Shown: piece by piece, positions 24,101 through 37,400 of the stretch
Layout of the letters: each line of letters opens with the position of its first letter
Position numbering within the stretch: the stretch's first letter is position 1
Source of the DNA: Sepiola atlantica
Taxonomy: Eukaryota; Mollusca; Cephalopoda; Sepiida; Sepiolidae
DNA: 64,000 nt
Reading direction: 5' to 3'
Assembly: GCA_963556195.1 (NCBI GenBank)
Contig: CAUVYP010000579.1
Span: 2,294,001-2,358,000, forward strand
Program-made: the position numbers and the translations under genes
The notes under the pieces: model-generated
The model's database searches: none
What the model saw: the letters and a program-made list of their open reading frames with translations, nothing else
Told to the model about the DNA's origin: nothing

Positions 24101-25282
24101 AGCACAATTTGTATAAATGTGGAAGTTATAAACACAAGCGATATCAACTTAAAATCGCACTAAATTTTGTTGGTGTTTTGCGTATTTAGTTTGTATCGAG
24201 ATATCTCCGGGAGTACAAGAGCTGAACTTCTGAAACTTGGTACTTCAGTAGAAAATGTGTGTCCGCTAATGTCTGCAAAGTTTCGGAGCACAATTCTTAT
24301 AAATGTGGAAGTTATTAACAAAAGACCTATCAACTTTAAATCGCACTAAATTTTGTTTATGTTTTGCGTATTCAGTTTGTATCGACATATCTCCGAGAGT
24401 ACAAGAGCTGAACTTCTGAAACTTGGTACTTCAGTAGAAAATGTGTGTCCGCTAATGTCTGCAAAGTTTCAGAGCACAATTCTTATAAATGTGGAAGTTA
24501 TAAACAAAAGCGATATCAACTTAAAATCGCACTAAATTTTGTTGATGTTTTGCGTATTCAGTTTGTATCGACATATCTCCGGGAGTACAAGAGCTGAACT
24601 TCTGAAACTGTGTACTTCAGTAGAAAATGTGTGTCCGCTAATGTCTGCAAAGTTTCAGAGCACAATTCTTATAAATGTGGAAGTTATAAACACAAGCGAT
24701 ATCAACTTAAAATCGCACTAAATTTTGTTGATGTTTTGCGTATTCAGTTTGTATCGACATATCTCCGGGAGTACAAGAGCTGAACTTCTGAAACGTGGTA
24801 CTTCAGTAGAAAATGTGTGTCCGCTAATGTCTGCAAAGTTTCGGAGCACAATTCTTATAAATGTGAAAGTTATTAACACAAGCGATATACCTTTTAAATC
24901 GCACTAAATTTTGTTGATGTTTTGCGTATTCAGTTTGTATCGACATATCTCCGGGAGTACAAGAGCTGAACTTCTGAAACTTGGTACTTCAGTAGAAAAT
25001 GTGTGTCCGCTAATGTCTGCAAAGTTTCAGAGCACAATTCTTATAAATGTGGAAGTTATTAACACAAGCGATATACCTTTTAAATCGCACTAAATTTTGT
25101 TGATGTTTTGCGTATTCAGTTTGTATCGAGATATCTCCGGGGGTACAAGAGCTGAACTTCTGAAACTTAGTACTTCAGTAGAAAATGTGTGTCCGCTAAT
25201 GTCTGCAAAGTTTCGGAGCACAATTCTTATAAATGTGGAAGTTATAAACAAAAGCGATATCAACTTAAAATCGCACTAAATT
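21191..25282 (+). repeat. Rearranged 14/16-monomer family segment, monomers 114-135
   Basis: The order is M10-M7-M6-M1-M1-M9-M5-M10-M5-M3-M3-M1-M7-M6-M10-M2-M3-M1-M7-M6-M8-DM4. Fragments of the 14/16-unit pattern are recognisable (M1-M1-M9-M5-M10 at 21749-22678, and M10 to DM4 at 23795-25282), but joined out of order. Markers of the family persist: GGTGTTTTGCGTATTTAG at 24171 and TCTCCGAGAG near 23280 and 24395. Two M3 units sit side by side at 22865-23236, which is unusual. Confidence 0.8.
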
Positions 25283-26956
25283 GTGTTGATGTTTTGCGTA
25301 TTCAGTTTGTATCGACATATCTCCGGGAGTACAAGAGCTGAACTTCTGAAACTTGGTACTTCAGTAGAAAATGTGTGTCCGCTAATGTCTGCAAAGTTTC
25401 GGAGCACAATTCTTATAAATGGTGAAGTTATTAACAAAAGACCTATCAACTTTAAATCGCACTAAATTTTGTTTATGTTTTGCGTATTCAGTTTGTATCG
25501 ACATATCTCCGGGAGTACAAGAGCTGAACTTCTGAAACTTGGTACTTCAGTAGAAAATGTGTGTCCGCTAATGTCTGCAAAGTTTCGGAGCACAATTCTT
25601 ATAAATGTGGAAGTTATAAACAAAAGCGATATCAACTTAAAATCGCACTAAATTTTGTTGATGTTTTGCGTATTCAGTTTGTATCGACATATCTCCGGGA
25701 GTACAAGAGCTGAACTTCTGAAACTTGGTACTTCAGTAGACAATGTGTGTCCGCTAATGTCTGCAAAGTTTCAGAGCACAATTCTTATAAATGTGGAAGT
25801 TATTAACACAAGCGATATACCTTTTAAATCGCACTAAATTTTGTTGATGTTTTGCGTATTCAGTTTGTATCGAGATATCTCCGGGGGTACAAGAGCTGAA
25901 CTTCTGAAACTTGGTACTTCAGTAGAAAATGTGTGTTTGCTAATGTCTGCAAAGTTTCAGAGCACAATTCTTATAAATGTGGAAGTTATTAACACAAGCG
26001 ATATACCTTTTAAATCGCACTAAATTTTGTTGATGTTTTGCGTATTCAGTTTGTATCGACATATCTCCGGGAGTACAAGAGCTGAGCTTCTGAAACTTGG
26101 TACTTCAGTAGAAAATGTGTGTCCGCTAATGTCTGCAAAGTTTCGGAGCACAATTCTTATAAATGTGGAAGTTATTAACAAAAGACCTATCAACTTTAAA
26201 TCGCACTAAATTTTGTTTATGCTTTGCGTATTCAGTTTGTATCGACATATCTCCGGGAGTACAAGAGCTGAACTTCTGAAACTTGGTACTTCAGTAGAAA
26301 ATGTGTGTCCGCTAATGTCTGCAAAGTTTCGGAGCACAATTCTTATAAATGTGGAAGTTATAAACAAAAGCGATATCAACTTAAAATCGCACTAAATTTT
26401 GTTGATGTTTTGCGTATTCAGTTTGTATCGACATATCTCCGGGAGTACAATAGCTGAACTTCTGAAACTTGGTACTTCAGTAGAAAATGTGTGTCCGCTA
26501 ATGTCTGCAAAGTTTCGGAGCACAATTCTTATAAATGTGGAAGTTATTAACACAAGCGATATACCTTTTAAATCGCACTAAATTTTGTTGATGTTTTGCG
26601 TATTCAGTTTGTATCGACATATCTCCGGGGGTACAAGAGCTGAACTTCTGAAACTTGGTACTTCAGTAGAAAATGTGTGTCCGCTAATGTCTGCAAAGTT
26701 TCAGAGCACAATTCTTATAAATGTGGAAGTTATAAACAAAAGCGATATCAACTTAAAATCGCACTAAATTTTGTTGATGTTTTGCGTATTCAGTTTGTAT
26801 CGACATATCTCCGGGAGTACAAGAGCTGAACTTCTGAAACTTGGTACTTCAGTAGAAAATGTGTGTCCGCTAATGTCTGCAAAGTTTCAGAGCACAATTC
26901 TTATAAATGTGGAAGTTATAAACACAAGCGATATCAACTTAAAATCGCACTAAATT

Positions 26957-27141
26957 TTGTTGATGTTTTGCGTATTCAGTTTGTATCGACATATCTCCGG
27001 GAGTACAAGAGCTGAACTTCTGAAACTTGGTACTTCAGTAGAAAATGTGTGTCCGCTAATGTCTGCAAAGTTTCGGAGCACAATTCTTTTAAATGTGAAA
27101 GTTATTAACCAAGCGATATACCTTTTAAATCGCCCTACATT
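26957..27141 (+). repeat. 185-bp monomer with clustered changes
   Basis: This M6-type unit has ATTCTTTTAAATG in place of ATTCTTATAAATG, one A lost near 27109 (TTAACCAAGCG), and CGCCCTACATT in place of CGCACTAAATT. The first change is shared with the units at 31605 and 38301, so it is inherited. The other three look private to this unit. Confidence 0.92.
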
Positions 27142-27366
27142 TTGTTGATGTTTTGCGTATTCAGTTTGTATCGACATATCTCCGGGAGTACAAGAGCTGA
27201 ACTTCTGAAACTTGGTACTTCAGTAGAAAATGTGTGTCCGCTAATGTCTGCAAAGTTTCAGAGCACAATTCTTATAAATGTGGAAGTTATAAACAAAAGC
27301 GATATCAACTTAAAATCGCACTAAATTTTGTTGATGTTTTGCGTATTCAGTTTGTATCGACATATC

Positions 27367-27372
27367 CCCGGG
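27367..27372. other. Private CCCGGG in one monomer
   Basis: A T-to-C change in the usual TATCTCCGGG gives TATCCCCGGG, producing a CCCGGG hexamer that I did not see in other units. It is a useful physical landmark in an otherwise repetitive stretch. No function is implied. Confidence 0.75.
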
Positions 27373-30300
27373 AGTACAAGAGCTGAACTTCTGAAACTTG
27401 GTACTTCAGTAGAAAATGTGTGTCCGCTTATGTCTGCAAAGTTTCGGAGCACAATTCTTATAAATGTGGAAGTTATTGACACAAGCGATATACCTTTTAA
27501 ATCGCACTAAATTTTGTTGATGTTTTGCGTATTCAGTTTGTATCGACATATCTCCGGGAGTACAAGAGCTGAACTTCTGAAACTTGGTACTTCAGTAGAA
27601 AATGTGTGTCCGCTAATGTCTGCAAAGTTTCAGAGCACAATTCTTATAAATGTGGAAGTTATAAACAAAAGCGATATCAACTTAAAATCGCACTAAATTT
27701 TGTTGATGTTTTGCGTATTCAGTTTGTATCGACATATCTCCGGGAGTACAAGAGCTGAATTTCTGAAACTTGGTACTTCAGTAAAAAATGTGTGTCCGCT
27801 AATGTCTGCAAAGTTTCGGAGCACAATTCTTATAAATGTGGAAGTTATTAACAAAAGACCTATCAACTTTAAATCGCACTAAATTTTGTTTATGTTTTGC
27901 GTATTCAGTTTGTATCGACATATCTCCGGGAGTACAAGAGCTGAACTTCTGAAACTTGGTACTTCAGTAGAAAATGTGTGTCCGCTAATGTCTGCAAAGT
28001 TTCGGAGCACAATTTGTATAAATGTGGAAGTTATAAACACAAGCGATATCAACTTAAAATCGCACTAAATTTTGTTGATGTTTTGCGTATTCAGTTTGTA
28101 TCGACATATCTCCGGGAGTACAAGAGCTGAACTTCTGAAACTTGGTACTTCAGTAGACAATGTGTGTCCGCTAATGTCTGCAAAGTTTCAGAGCACAATT
28201 CTTATAAATGTGGAAGTTATTAACACAAGCGATATACCTTTAAAATCGCACTAAATTTTGTTGATGTTTTGCGTATTCAGTTTGTATCGAGATATCTCCG
28301 GGGGTACAAGAGCTGAACTTCTGAAACTCGGTACTTCAGTAGAAAATGTGTGTCAGCTAATGTCTGCAAAGTTTCGGAGCACAATTCTTATAAATGTGGA
28401 AGTTATAAACAAAAGCGATATCAACTTAAAATCGCACTAAATTGTGTTGATGTTTTGCGTATTCAGTTTGTATCGACATATCTCCGGGAGTACAAGAGCT
28501 GAACTTCTGAAACTTGGTACTTCAGTAGAAAATGTGTGTCCGCTAATGTCTGCAAAGTTTCGGAGCACAATTCTTATAAATGTGGAAGTTATTAACACAA
28601 GCGATATACCTTTTAAATCGCACTAAATTTTGTTCATGTTTTGCGTATTCAGTTTGTATCGACATATCTCCGGGGGTACAAGAGCTGAACTTCTGAAACT
28701 TGGTACTTCAGTAGAAAATGTGTGTCCGCTAATGTCTGCAAAGTTTCGGAGCACAATTCTTATAAATGTGAAAGTTATTAACACAAGCGATATACCTTTT
28801 AAATCGCACTAAATTTTGTTGATGTTTTGCGTATTCAGTTTGTATCGACATATCTCCGGGAGTACAAGAGCTGAACTTCTGAAACTTGGTACTTCAGTAG
28901 AAAATGTGTGTCCGCTAATGTCTGCAAAGTTTCAGAGCACAATTCTTATAAATGTGGAAGTTATAAACAAAAGCGATATCAACTTAAAATCGCACTAAAT
29001 TGTGTTGATGTTTTGCGTATTCAGTTTGTATCGACATATCTCCGGGAGTACAAGAGCTGAACTTCTGAAACTTGGTACTTCAGTAGAAAATGTGTGTCCG
29101 CTAATGTCTGCAAAGTTTCAGAGCACAATTCTTATAAATGTGGAAGTTATAAACAAAAGCGATATCAACTTAAAATCGCACTAAATTTTGTTGATGTTTT
29201 GCGTATTCAGTTTGTATCGACATATCTCCGGGAGTACAAGAGCTGAACTTCTGAAACTTGGTACTTCAGTAGAAAATGTGTGTCCGCTAATTTCTGCAAA
29301 GTTTCAGAGCACAATTTGTATAAATGTGGAAGTTATAAACACAAGCGATATCAACTTAAAATCGCACTAAATTTTGTTGATGTTTTGCGTATTCAGTTTG
29401 TATCGACATATCTCCGGGAGTACAAGAGCTGAACTTCTGAAACTTGGTACTTCAGTAGAAAATGTGTGTCCGCTTATGTCTGCAAAGTTTCGGAGCACAA
29501 TTCTTATAAATGTGGAAGTTATTAACACAAGCGATATACCTTTTAAATCGCACTAAATTTTGTTGATGTTTTGCGTATTCAGTTTGTATCGACATATCTC
29601 CGGGAGTACAAGAGCTGAACTTCTGAAACTTGGTACTTCAGTAGAAAATGTGTGTCCGCTAATGTCTGCAAAGTTTCAGAGAACAATTCTTATAAATGTG
29701 GAAGTTATAAACAAAAGCGATATCAACTTAAAATCGCACTAAATTTTGTTGATGTTTTGCGTATTCAGTTTGTATCGACATATCTCCGGGAGTACAAGAG
29801 CTGAACTTCTGAAACTTGGTACTTCAGTAGAAAATGTGTGTCCGCTAATGTCTGCAAAGTTTCAGAGCACAATTTGTATAAATGTGGAAGTTATAAACAC
29901 AAGCGATATCAACTTAAAATCGCACTAAATTTTGTTGATGTTTTGCGTATTCAGTTTGTATCGACATATCTCCGGGAGTACAAGAGCTGAACTTCTGAAA
30001 CTTGGTACTTCAGTAGAAAATGTGTGTCCGCTAATGTCTGCAAAGTTTCGGAGCACAATTCTTATAAATGTGGAAGTTATTAACAAAAGACCTATCAACT
30101 TTAAATCGCACTAAATTTTGTTTATGTTTTGCGTATTCAGTTTGTATCGACATATCTCCGAGAGTACAAGAGCTGAACTTCTGAAACTTGGTACTTCAGT
30201 AGAAAATGTGTGTCCGCTAATGTCTGCAAAGTTTCGGAGCACAATTCTTATAAATGTGAAAGTTATTAACACAAGCGATATACCTTTTAAATCGCACTAA

Positions 30301-30861
30301 ATTTTGTTGATGTTTTGCGTATTCAGTTTGTATCGACATATCTCCGGGAGTACAAGAGCTGGACTTCTGAAACTTGGTACTTCAGTAGAAAATGTGTGTC
30401 CGCTAATGTCTGCAAAGTTTCAGAGCACAATTCTTATAAATGTGGAAGTTATTAACACAAGCGATATACCTTTTAAATCGCACTAAATTTTGTTGATGTT
30501 TTGCGTATTCAGTTTGTATCGAGATATCTCCGGGGGTACAAGAGCTGAACTTCTGAAACTTAGTACTTCAGTAGAAAATGTGTGTCCGCTAATGTCTGCA
30601 AAGTTTCGGAGCACAATTCTTATAAATGTGGAAGGAATAAACAAAAGCGATATCAACTTAAAATCGCACTAAATTGTGTTGATGTTTTGCGTATTCAGTT
30701 TGTATCGACATATCTCCGGGAGTTCAAGAGCTGAACTTCTGAAACTTGGTACTTCAGTAGAAAATGTGTGTCCGCTAATGTCTGCAAAGTTTCGGAGCAC
30801 AATTCTTATAAATGTGGAAGTTATTAACAAAAGACCTATCAACTTTAAATCGCACTAAATT

Positions 30862-31046
30862 TTGTTTATGTTTTGCGTATTCAGTTTGTATCGACATATC
30901 TCCGGGAGTACAAGAGCTGAACTTCTGAAACTTGGTACTTCAGTAGAAAATGTGTGTCCGCTAATGTCTGCAAATTTCGGAGCACAATTCTTATAAATGT
31001 GGAAGTTATAAACAAAAGCGATATCAACTTAAAATCGCACTAAATT
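30862..31046 (+). repeat. 185-bp monomer with 1-bp deletion
   Basis: This M4-type unit reads TGCAAATTTCGG where others read TGCAAAGTTTCGG, one G having been lost near 30974. It is the third and last phase shift in the window. The related units at 32535 and 39231 keep the G, so the loss followed the amplification. Confidence 0.93.
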
Positions 31047-31418
31047 TTGTTGATGTTTTGCGTATTCAGTTTGTATCGACATATCTCCGGGAGTACAAGA
31101 GCTGAACTTCTGAAACTTGGTACTTCAGTAGAAAATGTGTGTCCGCTAATGTCTGCAAAGTTTCGGAGCACAATTCTTATAAATGTGGAAGTTATTAACA
31201 CAAGCGATATACCTTTTAAATCGCACTAAATTTTGTTGATGTTTTGCGTATTCAGTTTGTATCGACATATCTCCAGGGGTACAAGAGCTGAACTTCTGAA
31301 ACTTGGTACTTCAGTAGAAAATGTGTGTCCGCTAATGTCTGCAAAGTTTCAGAGCACAATTCTTATAAATGTGGAAGTTATAAACAAAAGCGATATCAAC
31401 TTAAAATCGCACTAAATT

Positions 31419-34400
31419 TTGTTGATGTTTTGCGTATTCAGTTTGTATCGACATATCTCCGGGAGTACAAGAGCTGAACTTCTGAAACTTGGTACTTCAG
31501 TAGAAAATGTGTGTCCGCTAATGTCTGCAAAGTTTCAGAGCACAATTCTTATAAATGTTGAAGTTATAAACACAAGCGATATCAACTTAAAATCGCACTA
31601 AATTTTGTTGATGTTTTGCGTATTCAGTTTGTATCGACATATCTCCGGGAGTACAAGAGCTGAACTTCTGAAACTTGGTACTTCAGTAGAAAATGTGTGT
31701 CCGCTAATGTCTGCAAAGTTTCGGAGCACAATTCTTTTAAATGTGAAAGTTATTAACACAAGCGATATACCTTTTAAATCGCACTAAATTTTGTTGATGT
31801 TTTGCGTATTCAGTTTGTATCGACATATCTCCGGGAGTACAAGAGCTGAACTTCTGAAACTTGGTACTTCAGTAGAAAATGTGTGTCCGCTAATGACTGC
31901 AAAGTTTCAGAGCACAATTCTTATAAATGTGGAAGTTATAAACAAAAGCGATATCAACTTAAAATCGCACTAAATTTTGTTGATGTTTTGCGTATTCAGT
32001 TTGTATCGACATATCTCCGGGAGTACAAGAGCTGAACTTCTGAAACTTGGTACTTCAGTAGAAAATGTGTGTCCGCTTATGTCTGCAAAGTTTCGGAGCA
32101 CAATTCTTATAAATGTGAAAGTTATTAACACAAGCGATATACCTTTTAAATCGCACTAAATATGGTTGATGTTTTGCGTATTCAGTTTGTATCGACATAT
32201 CTCCGGGAGTACAAGAGCTGAACTTCTGAAACTTGGTACTTCAGTAGAAAATGTGTGTCCGCTAATGTCTGCAAAGTTTCAGAGCACAATTCTTATAAAT
32301 GTGGAAGTTATAAACAAAAGCGATATCAACTTAAAATCGCACTAAATTTTGTTGATGTTTTGCGTATTCAGTTTGTATCGACATATCTCCGGGAGTACAA
32401 GAGCTGAATTTCTGAAACTTGGTACTTCAGTAGAAAATGTGTGTCCGCTGATGTCTGCAAAGTTTCGGAGCACAATTCTTATAAATGTGGAAGTTATTAA
32501 CAAAAGACCTATCAACTTTAAATCGCACTAAATTTTGTTTATGTTTTGCGTATTCAGTTTGTATCGACATATCTCCGGGAGTACAAGAGCTGAACTTCTG
32601 AAACTTGGTACTTCAGTAGAAAATGTGTGTCCGCTAATGTCTGCAAAGTTTCGGAGCACAATTCTTATAAATGTGGAAGTTATAAACAAAAGCGATATCA
32701 ACTTAAAATCGCACTAAATTTTGTTGATGTTTTGCGTATTCAGTTTGTATCGACATATCTCCGGGAGTACAAGAGCTGAACTTCTGAAACTTGGTACTTC
32801 AGTAGAAAATGTGTGTCCGCTAATGTCTGCAAAGTTTCGGAGCACAATTCTTATAAATGTGGAAGTTATTAACACAAGCGATATACCTTTTAAATCGCAC
32901 TAAATTTTGTTCATGTTTTGCGTATTCAGTTTGTATCGACATATCTCCGGGGGTACAAGAGCTGAACTTCTGAAACTTGGTACTTCAGTAGAAAATGTGT
33001 GTCCGCTAATGTCTGCAAAGTTTCAGAGCACAATTCTTATAAATGTGGAAGTTATAAACAAAAGCGATATCAACTTAAAATCGCACTAAATTTTGTTGAT
33101 GTTTTGCGTATTCAGTTTGTATCGACATATCTCCGGGAGTACAAGAGCTGAACTTCTGAAACTTGGTACTTCAGTAGAAAATGTGTGTCCGCTAATGTCT
33201 GCAAAGTTTCAGAGCACAATTCTTATAAATGTGGAAGTTATAAACACAAGCGATATCAACTTAAAATCGCACTAAATTTTGTTGATGTTTTGCGTATTCA
33301 GTTTGTATCGACATATCTCCGGGAGTACAAGAGCTGAACTTCTGAAACTTGGTACTTCAGTAGAAAATGTGTGTCCGCTAATGTCTGCAAAGTTTCGGAG
33401 CACAATTATTTTAAATGTGAAAGTTATTAACACAAGCGATATACCTTTTAAATCGCACTAAATTTTGTTGATGTTTTGCGTATTCAGTTTGTATCGACAT
33501 ATCTCCGGGAGTACAAGAGCTGAACTTCTGAAACTTGGTACTTCAGTAGAAAATGTGTGTCCGCTAATGTCTGCAAAGTTTCAGAGCACAATTCTTATAA
33601 ATGTGGAAGTTATAAACAAAAGCGATATCAACTTAAAATCGCACTAAATTTTGTTGATGTTTTGCGTATTCAGTTTGTATCGACATATCTCCGGGAGTAC
33701 AAGAGCTGAACTTCTGAAACTTGGTACTTCAGTAGAAAATGTGTGTCCGCTAATGTCTGCAAAGTTTCAGAGCATAATTTGTATAAATGTGGAAGTTATA
33801 AACACAAGCGATATCAACTTAAAATCGCACTAAATTTTGTTGATGTTTTGCGTATTCAGTTTGTATCGACATATCTCCGGGAGTACAAGAGCTGAACTTC
33901 TGAAACTTGGTACTTCAGTAGAAAATGTGTGTCCGCTTATGTCTGCAAAGTTTCGGAGCACAATTCTTATAAATGTGGAAGTTATTAACACAAGCGATAT
34001 ACCTTTTAAATCGCACTAAATTTTGTTGATGTTTTGCGTATTCAGTTTGTATCGACATATCTCCGGGAGTACAAGAGCTGAACTTCTGAAACTTGGTACT
34101 TCAGTAGAAAATGTGTGTCCGCTAATGTCTGCAAAGTTTCAGAGCACAATTCTTATAAATGGGGAAGTTATAAACAAAAGCGATATCAACTTAAAATCGC
34201 ACTAAATTTTGTTGATGTTTTGCGTATTCAGTTTGTATCGACATATCTCCGGGAGTACAAGAGCTGAACTTCTGAAACTTGGTACTTCAGTAGAAAATGT
34301 GTGTCCGCTAATGTCTGCAAAGTTTCAGAGCACAATTTGTATAAATGTGGAAGTTATAAACACAAGCGATATCAACTTAAAATCGCACTAAATTTTGTTG

Positions 34401-37400
34401 ATGTTTTGCGTATTCAGTTTGTATCGACATATCTCCGGGAGTACAAGAGCTGAACTTCTGAAACTTGGTACTTCAGTAGAAAATGTGTGTCCGCTAATGT
34501 CTGCAAAGTTTCAGAGCACAATTCTTATAAATGTGGAAGTTATAAACAAAAACGATATCAACTTAAAATCGCACTAAATTTTGTTGATGTTTTGCGTATT
34601 CAGTTTGTATCGACATATCTCCGGGAGTACAAGAGCTGAACTTCTGAAACTTGGTACTTCAGTAGAAAATGTGTGTCCGCTAATGTCTGCAAAGTTTCAG
34701 AGCACAATTCTTATAAATGTGGAAGTTATAAACAAAAGCGATATCAACTTAAAATCGCACTAAATTTTGTTGATGTTTTGCGTATTCAGTTTGTATCGAC
34801 ATATCTCCGGGAGTACAAGAGCTGAACTTCTGAAACTTGGTACTTCAGTAGAAAATGTGTGTCCGCTAATTTCTGCAAAGTTTCAGAGCACAATTTGTAT
34901 AAATGTGGAAGTTATAAACACAAGCGATATCAACTTAAAATCGCACTAAATTTTGTTGATGTTTTGCGTATTCAGTTTGTATCGACATATCTCCGGGAGT
35001 ACAAGAGCTGAACTTCTGAAACTTGGTACTTCAGTAGAAAATGTGTGTCCGCTTATGTCTGCAAAGTTTCGGAGCACAATTCTTATAAATGTGGAAGTTA
35101 TAAACACAAGCGATATACCTTTTAAATCGCACTAAATTTTGTTGATGTTTTGCGTATTCAGTTTGTATCGACATATCTCCGGGAGTACAAGAGCTGAACT
35201 TCTGAAACTTGGTACTTCAGTAGAAAATGTGTGTCCGCTAATGTCTGCAAAGTTTCAGAGCACAATTCTTATAAATGTGGAAGTTATAAACAAAAGCGAT
35301 ATCAACTTAAAATCGCACTAAATTTTGTTAATGTTTTGCGTATTCAGTTTGTATCGACATATCTCCGGGAGTACAAGAGCTGAACTTCTGAAACTTGGTA
35401 CTTCAGTAGAAAATGTGTGTCCGCTAATGTCTGCAAAGTTTCAGAGCACAATTCTTATAAATGTGGAAGTTATAAACAAAAGCGATATCAACTTAAAATC
35501 GCACTAAATTTTGTTGATGTTTTGCGTATTCAGTTTGTATCGACATATCTCCGGGAGTACAAGAGCTGAACTTCTGAAACTTGGTACTTCAGTAGAAAAT
35601 GTGTGTCCGCTAATGTCTGCAAAGTTTCAGAGCACAATTTGTATAAATGTGGAAGTTATAAACACAAGCGATATCAACTTAAAATCGCACTAAATTTTGT
35701 TGATGTTTTGCGTATTCAGTTTGTATCGACATATCTCCGGGAGTACAAGAGCTGAACTTCTGAAACTTGGTACTTCAGTAGAAAATGTGTGTCCGCTTAT
35801 GTCTGCAAAGTTTCGGAGCACAATTCTTATAAATGTGGAAGTTATTTACACAAGCGATATACCTTTTAAATCGCACTAAATTTTGTTGATGTTTTGCGTA
35901 TTCAGTTTGTATCGACATATCTCCGGGAGTACAAGAGCTGAACTTCTGAAACTTGGTACTTCAGTAGAAAATGTGTGTCCGCTAATGTCTGCAAAGTTTC
36001 AGAGCACAATTCTTATAAATGTGGAAGTTATAAACAAAAGCGATATCAACTTAAAATCGCACTAAATTTTGTTGATGTTTTGCGTATTCAGTTTGTATCG
36101 ACATATCTCCGGGAGTACAAGAGCTGAACTTCTGAAACTTGGTACTTCAGTAGAAAATGTGTGTCCGCTAATGTCTGCAAAGTTTCAGAGCACAATTTGT
36201 ATAAATGTGGAAGTTATAAACACAAGCGATATCAACTTAAAATCGCACTAAATTTTGTTGATGTTTTGCGTATTCAGTTTGTATCGACATATCTCCGGGA
36301 GTACAAGAGCTGAACTTCTGAAACTTGGTACTTCAGTAGAAAATGTGTGTCCGCTAATGTCTGCAAAGTTTCGGAGCACAATTCTTATAAATGTGGAAGT
36401 TATTAACAAAAGACCTATCAACTTTAAATCGCACTAAATTTTGTTGATGTTTTGCGTATTCAGTTTGTATCGACATATCTCCGGGTGTACAAGAGATGAA
36501 CTTCTGAAACTTGGTACTTCAGTAGAAAATGTGTGTCCGCTAATGTCTGCAAAGTTTCAGAGCACAATTCTTATAAATGTGGAAGTTATAAACAAAAGCG
36601 ATATCAACTTAAAATCGCACTAAATTTTGTTGATGTTTTGCGTATTCAGTTTGTATCGACATATCTCCGGGAGTACAAGAGCTGAACTTCTGAAACTTGG
36701 TACTTCAGTAGAAAATGTGTGTCCGCTAATTTCTGCAAAGTTTCAGAGCACAATTTGTATAAATGTGGAAGTTATAAACACAAGCGATATCAACTTAAAA
36801 TCGCACTAAATTTTGTTGATGTTTTGCGTATTCAGTTTGTATCGACATATCTCCGGGAGTACAAGAGCTGAACTTCTGAAACTTGGTACTTCAGTAGAAA
36901 ATGTGTGTCCGCTTATGTCTGCAAAGTTTCGGAGCACAATTCTTATAAATGTGGAAGTTATTAACACAAGCGATATACCTTTTAAATCGCACTAAATTTT
37001 GTTGATGTTTTGCGTATTCAGTTTGTATCGACATATCTCCGGGAGTACAAGAGCTGAACTTCTGAAACTTGGTACTTCAGTAGAAAATGTGTGTCCGCTA
37101 ATGTCTGCAAAGTTTCAGAGCACAATTCTTATAAATGTGGAAGTTATAAACAAAAGCGATATCAACTTAAAATCGCACTAAATTTTGTTGATGTTTTGCG
37201 TATTCAGTTTGTATCGACATATCTCCGGGAGTACAAGAGCTGAACTTCTGAAACTTGGTACTTCAGTAGAAAATGTGTGTCCGCTAATGTCTGCAAAGTT
37301 TCAGAGCACAATTCTTATAAATGTGGAAGTTATAAACAAAAGCGATATCAACTTAAAATCGCACTAAATTTTGTTGATGTTTTGCGTATTCAGTTTGTAT

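Larger units (their letters stand above)
25283..31418 (+). repeat. Transition segment of mixed units, monomers 136-168
   Basis: Thirty-three units mix elements of the left and right halves. C87 M8 units and D units of the left type appear at 25655-26026 and 28072-28443. A copy of the 14-unit core, M1-M1-M9-M5-M10-M2-M3, lies at 28816-30117. The run at 26213-27885 (M4-M5-M1-M7-M6-M1-M5-M1-M3) is nearly repeated at 30862-32534, with M6 in place of M5 in the seventh unit. Private changes are frequent, including AAATGGTGAAG near 25420, GTGTTTGCTAATG near 25935, TATCCCCGGG near 27366, GTGTCAGCTAATG near 28355 and GAAGGAATAAAC near 30635. Confidence 0.78.

Noticed and set aside
30636..30641. AATAAA polyadenylation-like signal
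   Set aside because: It is created by a private change in one monomer (GAAGGAATAAAC) and has no transcript context.
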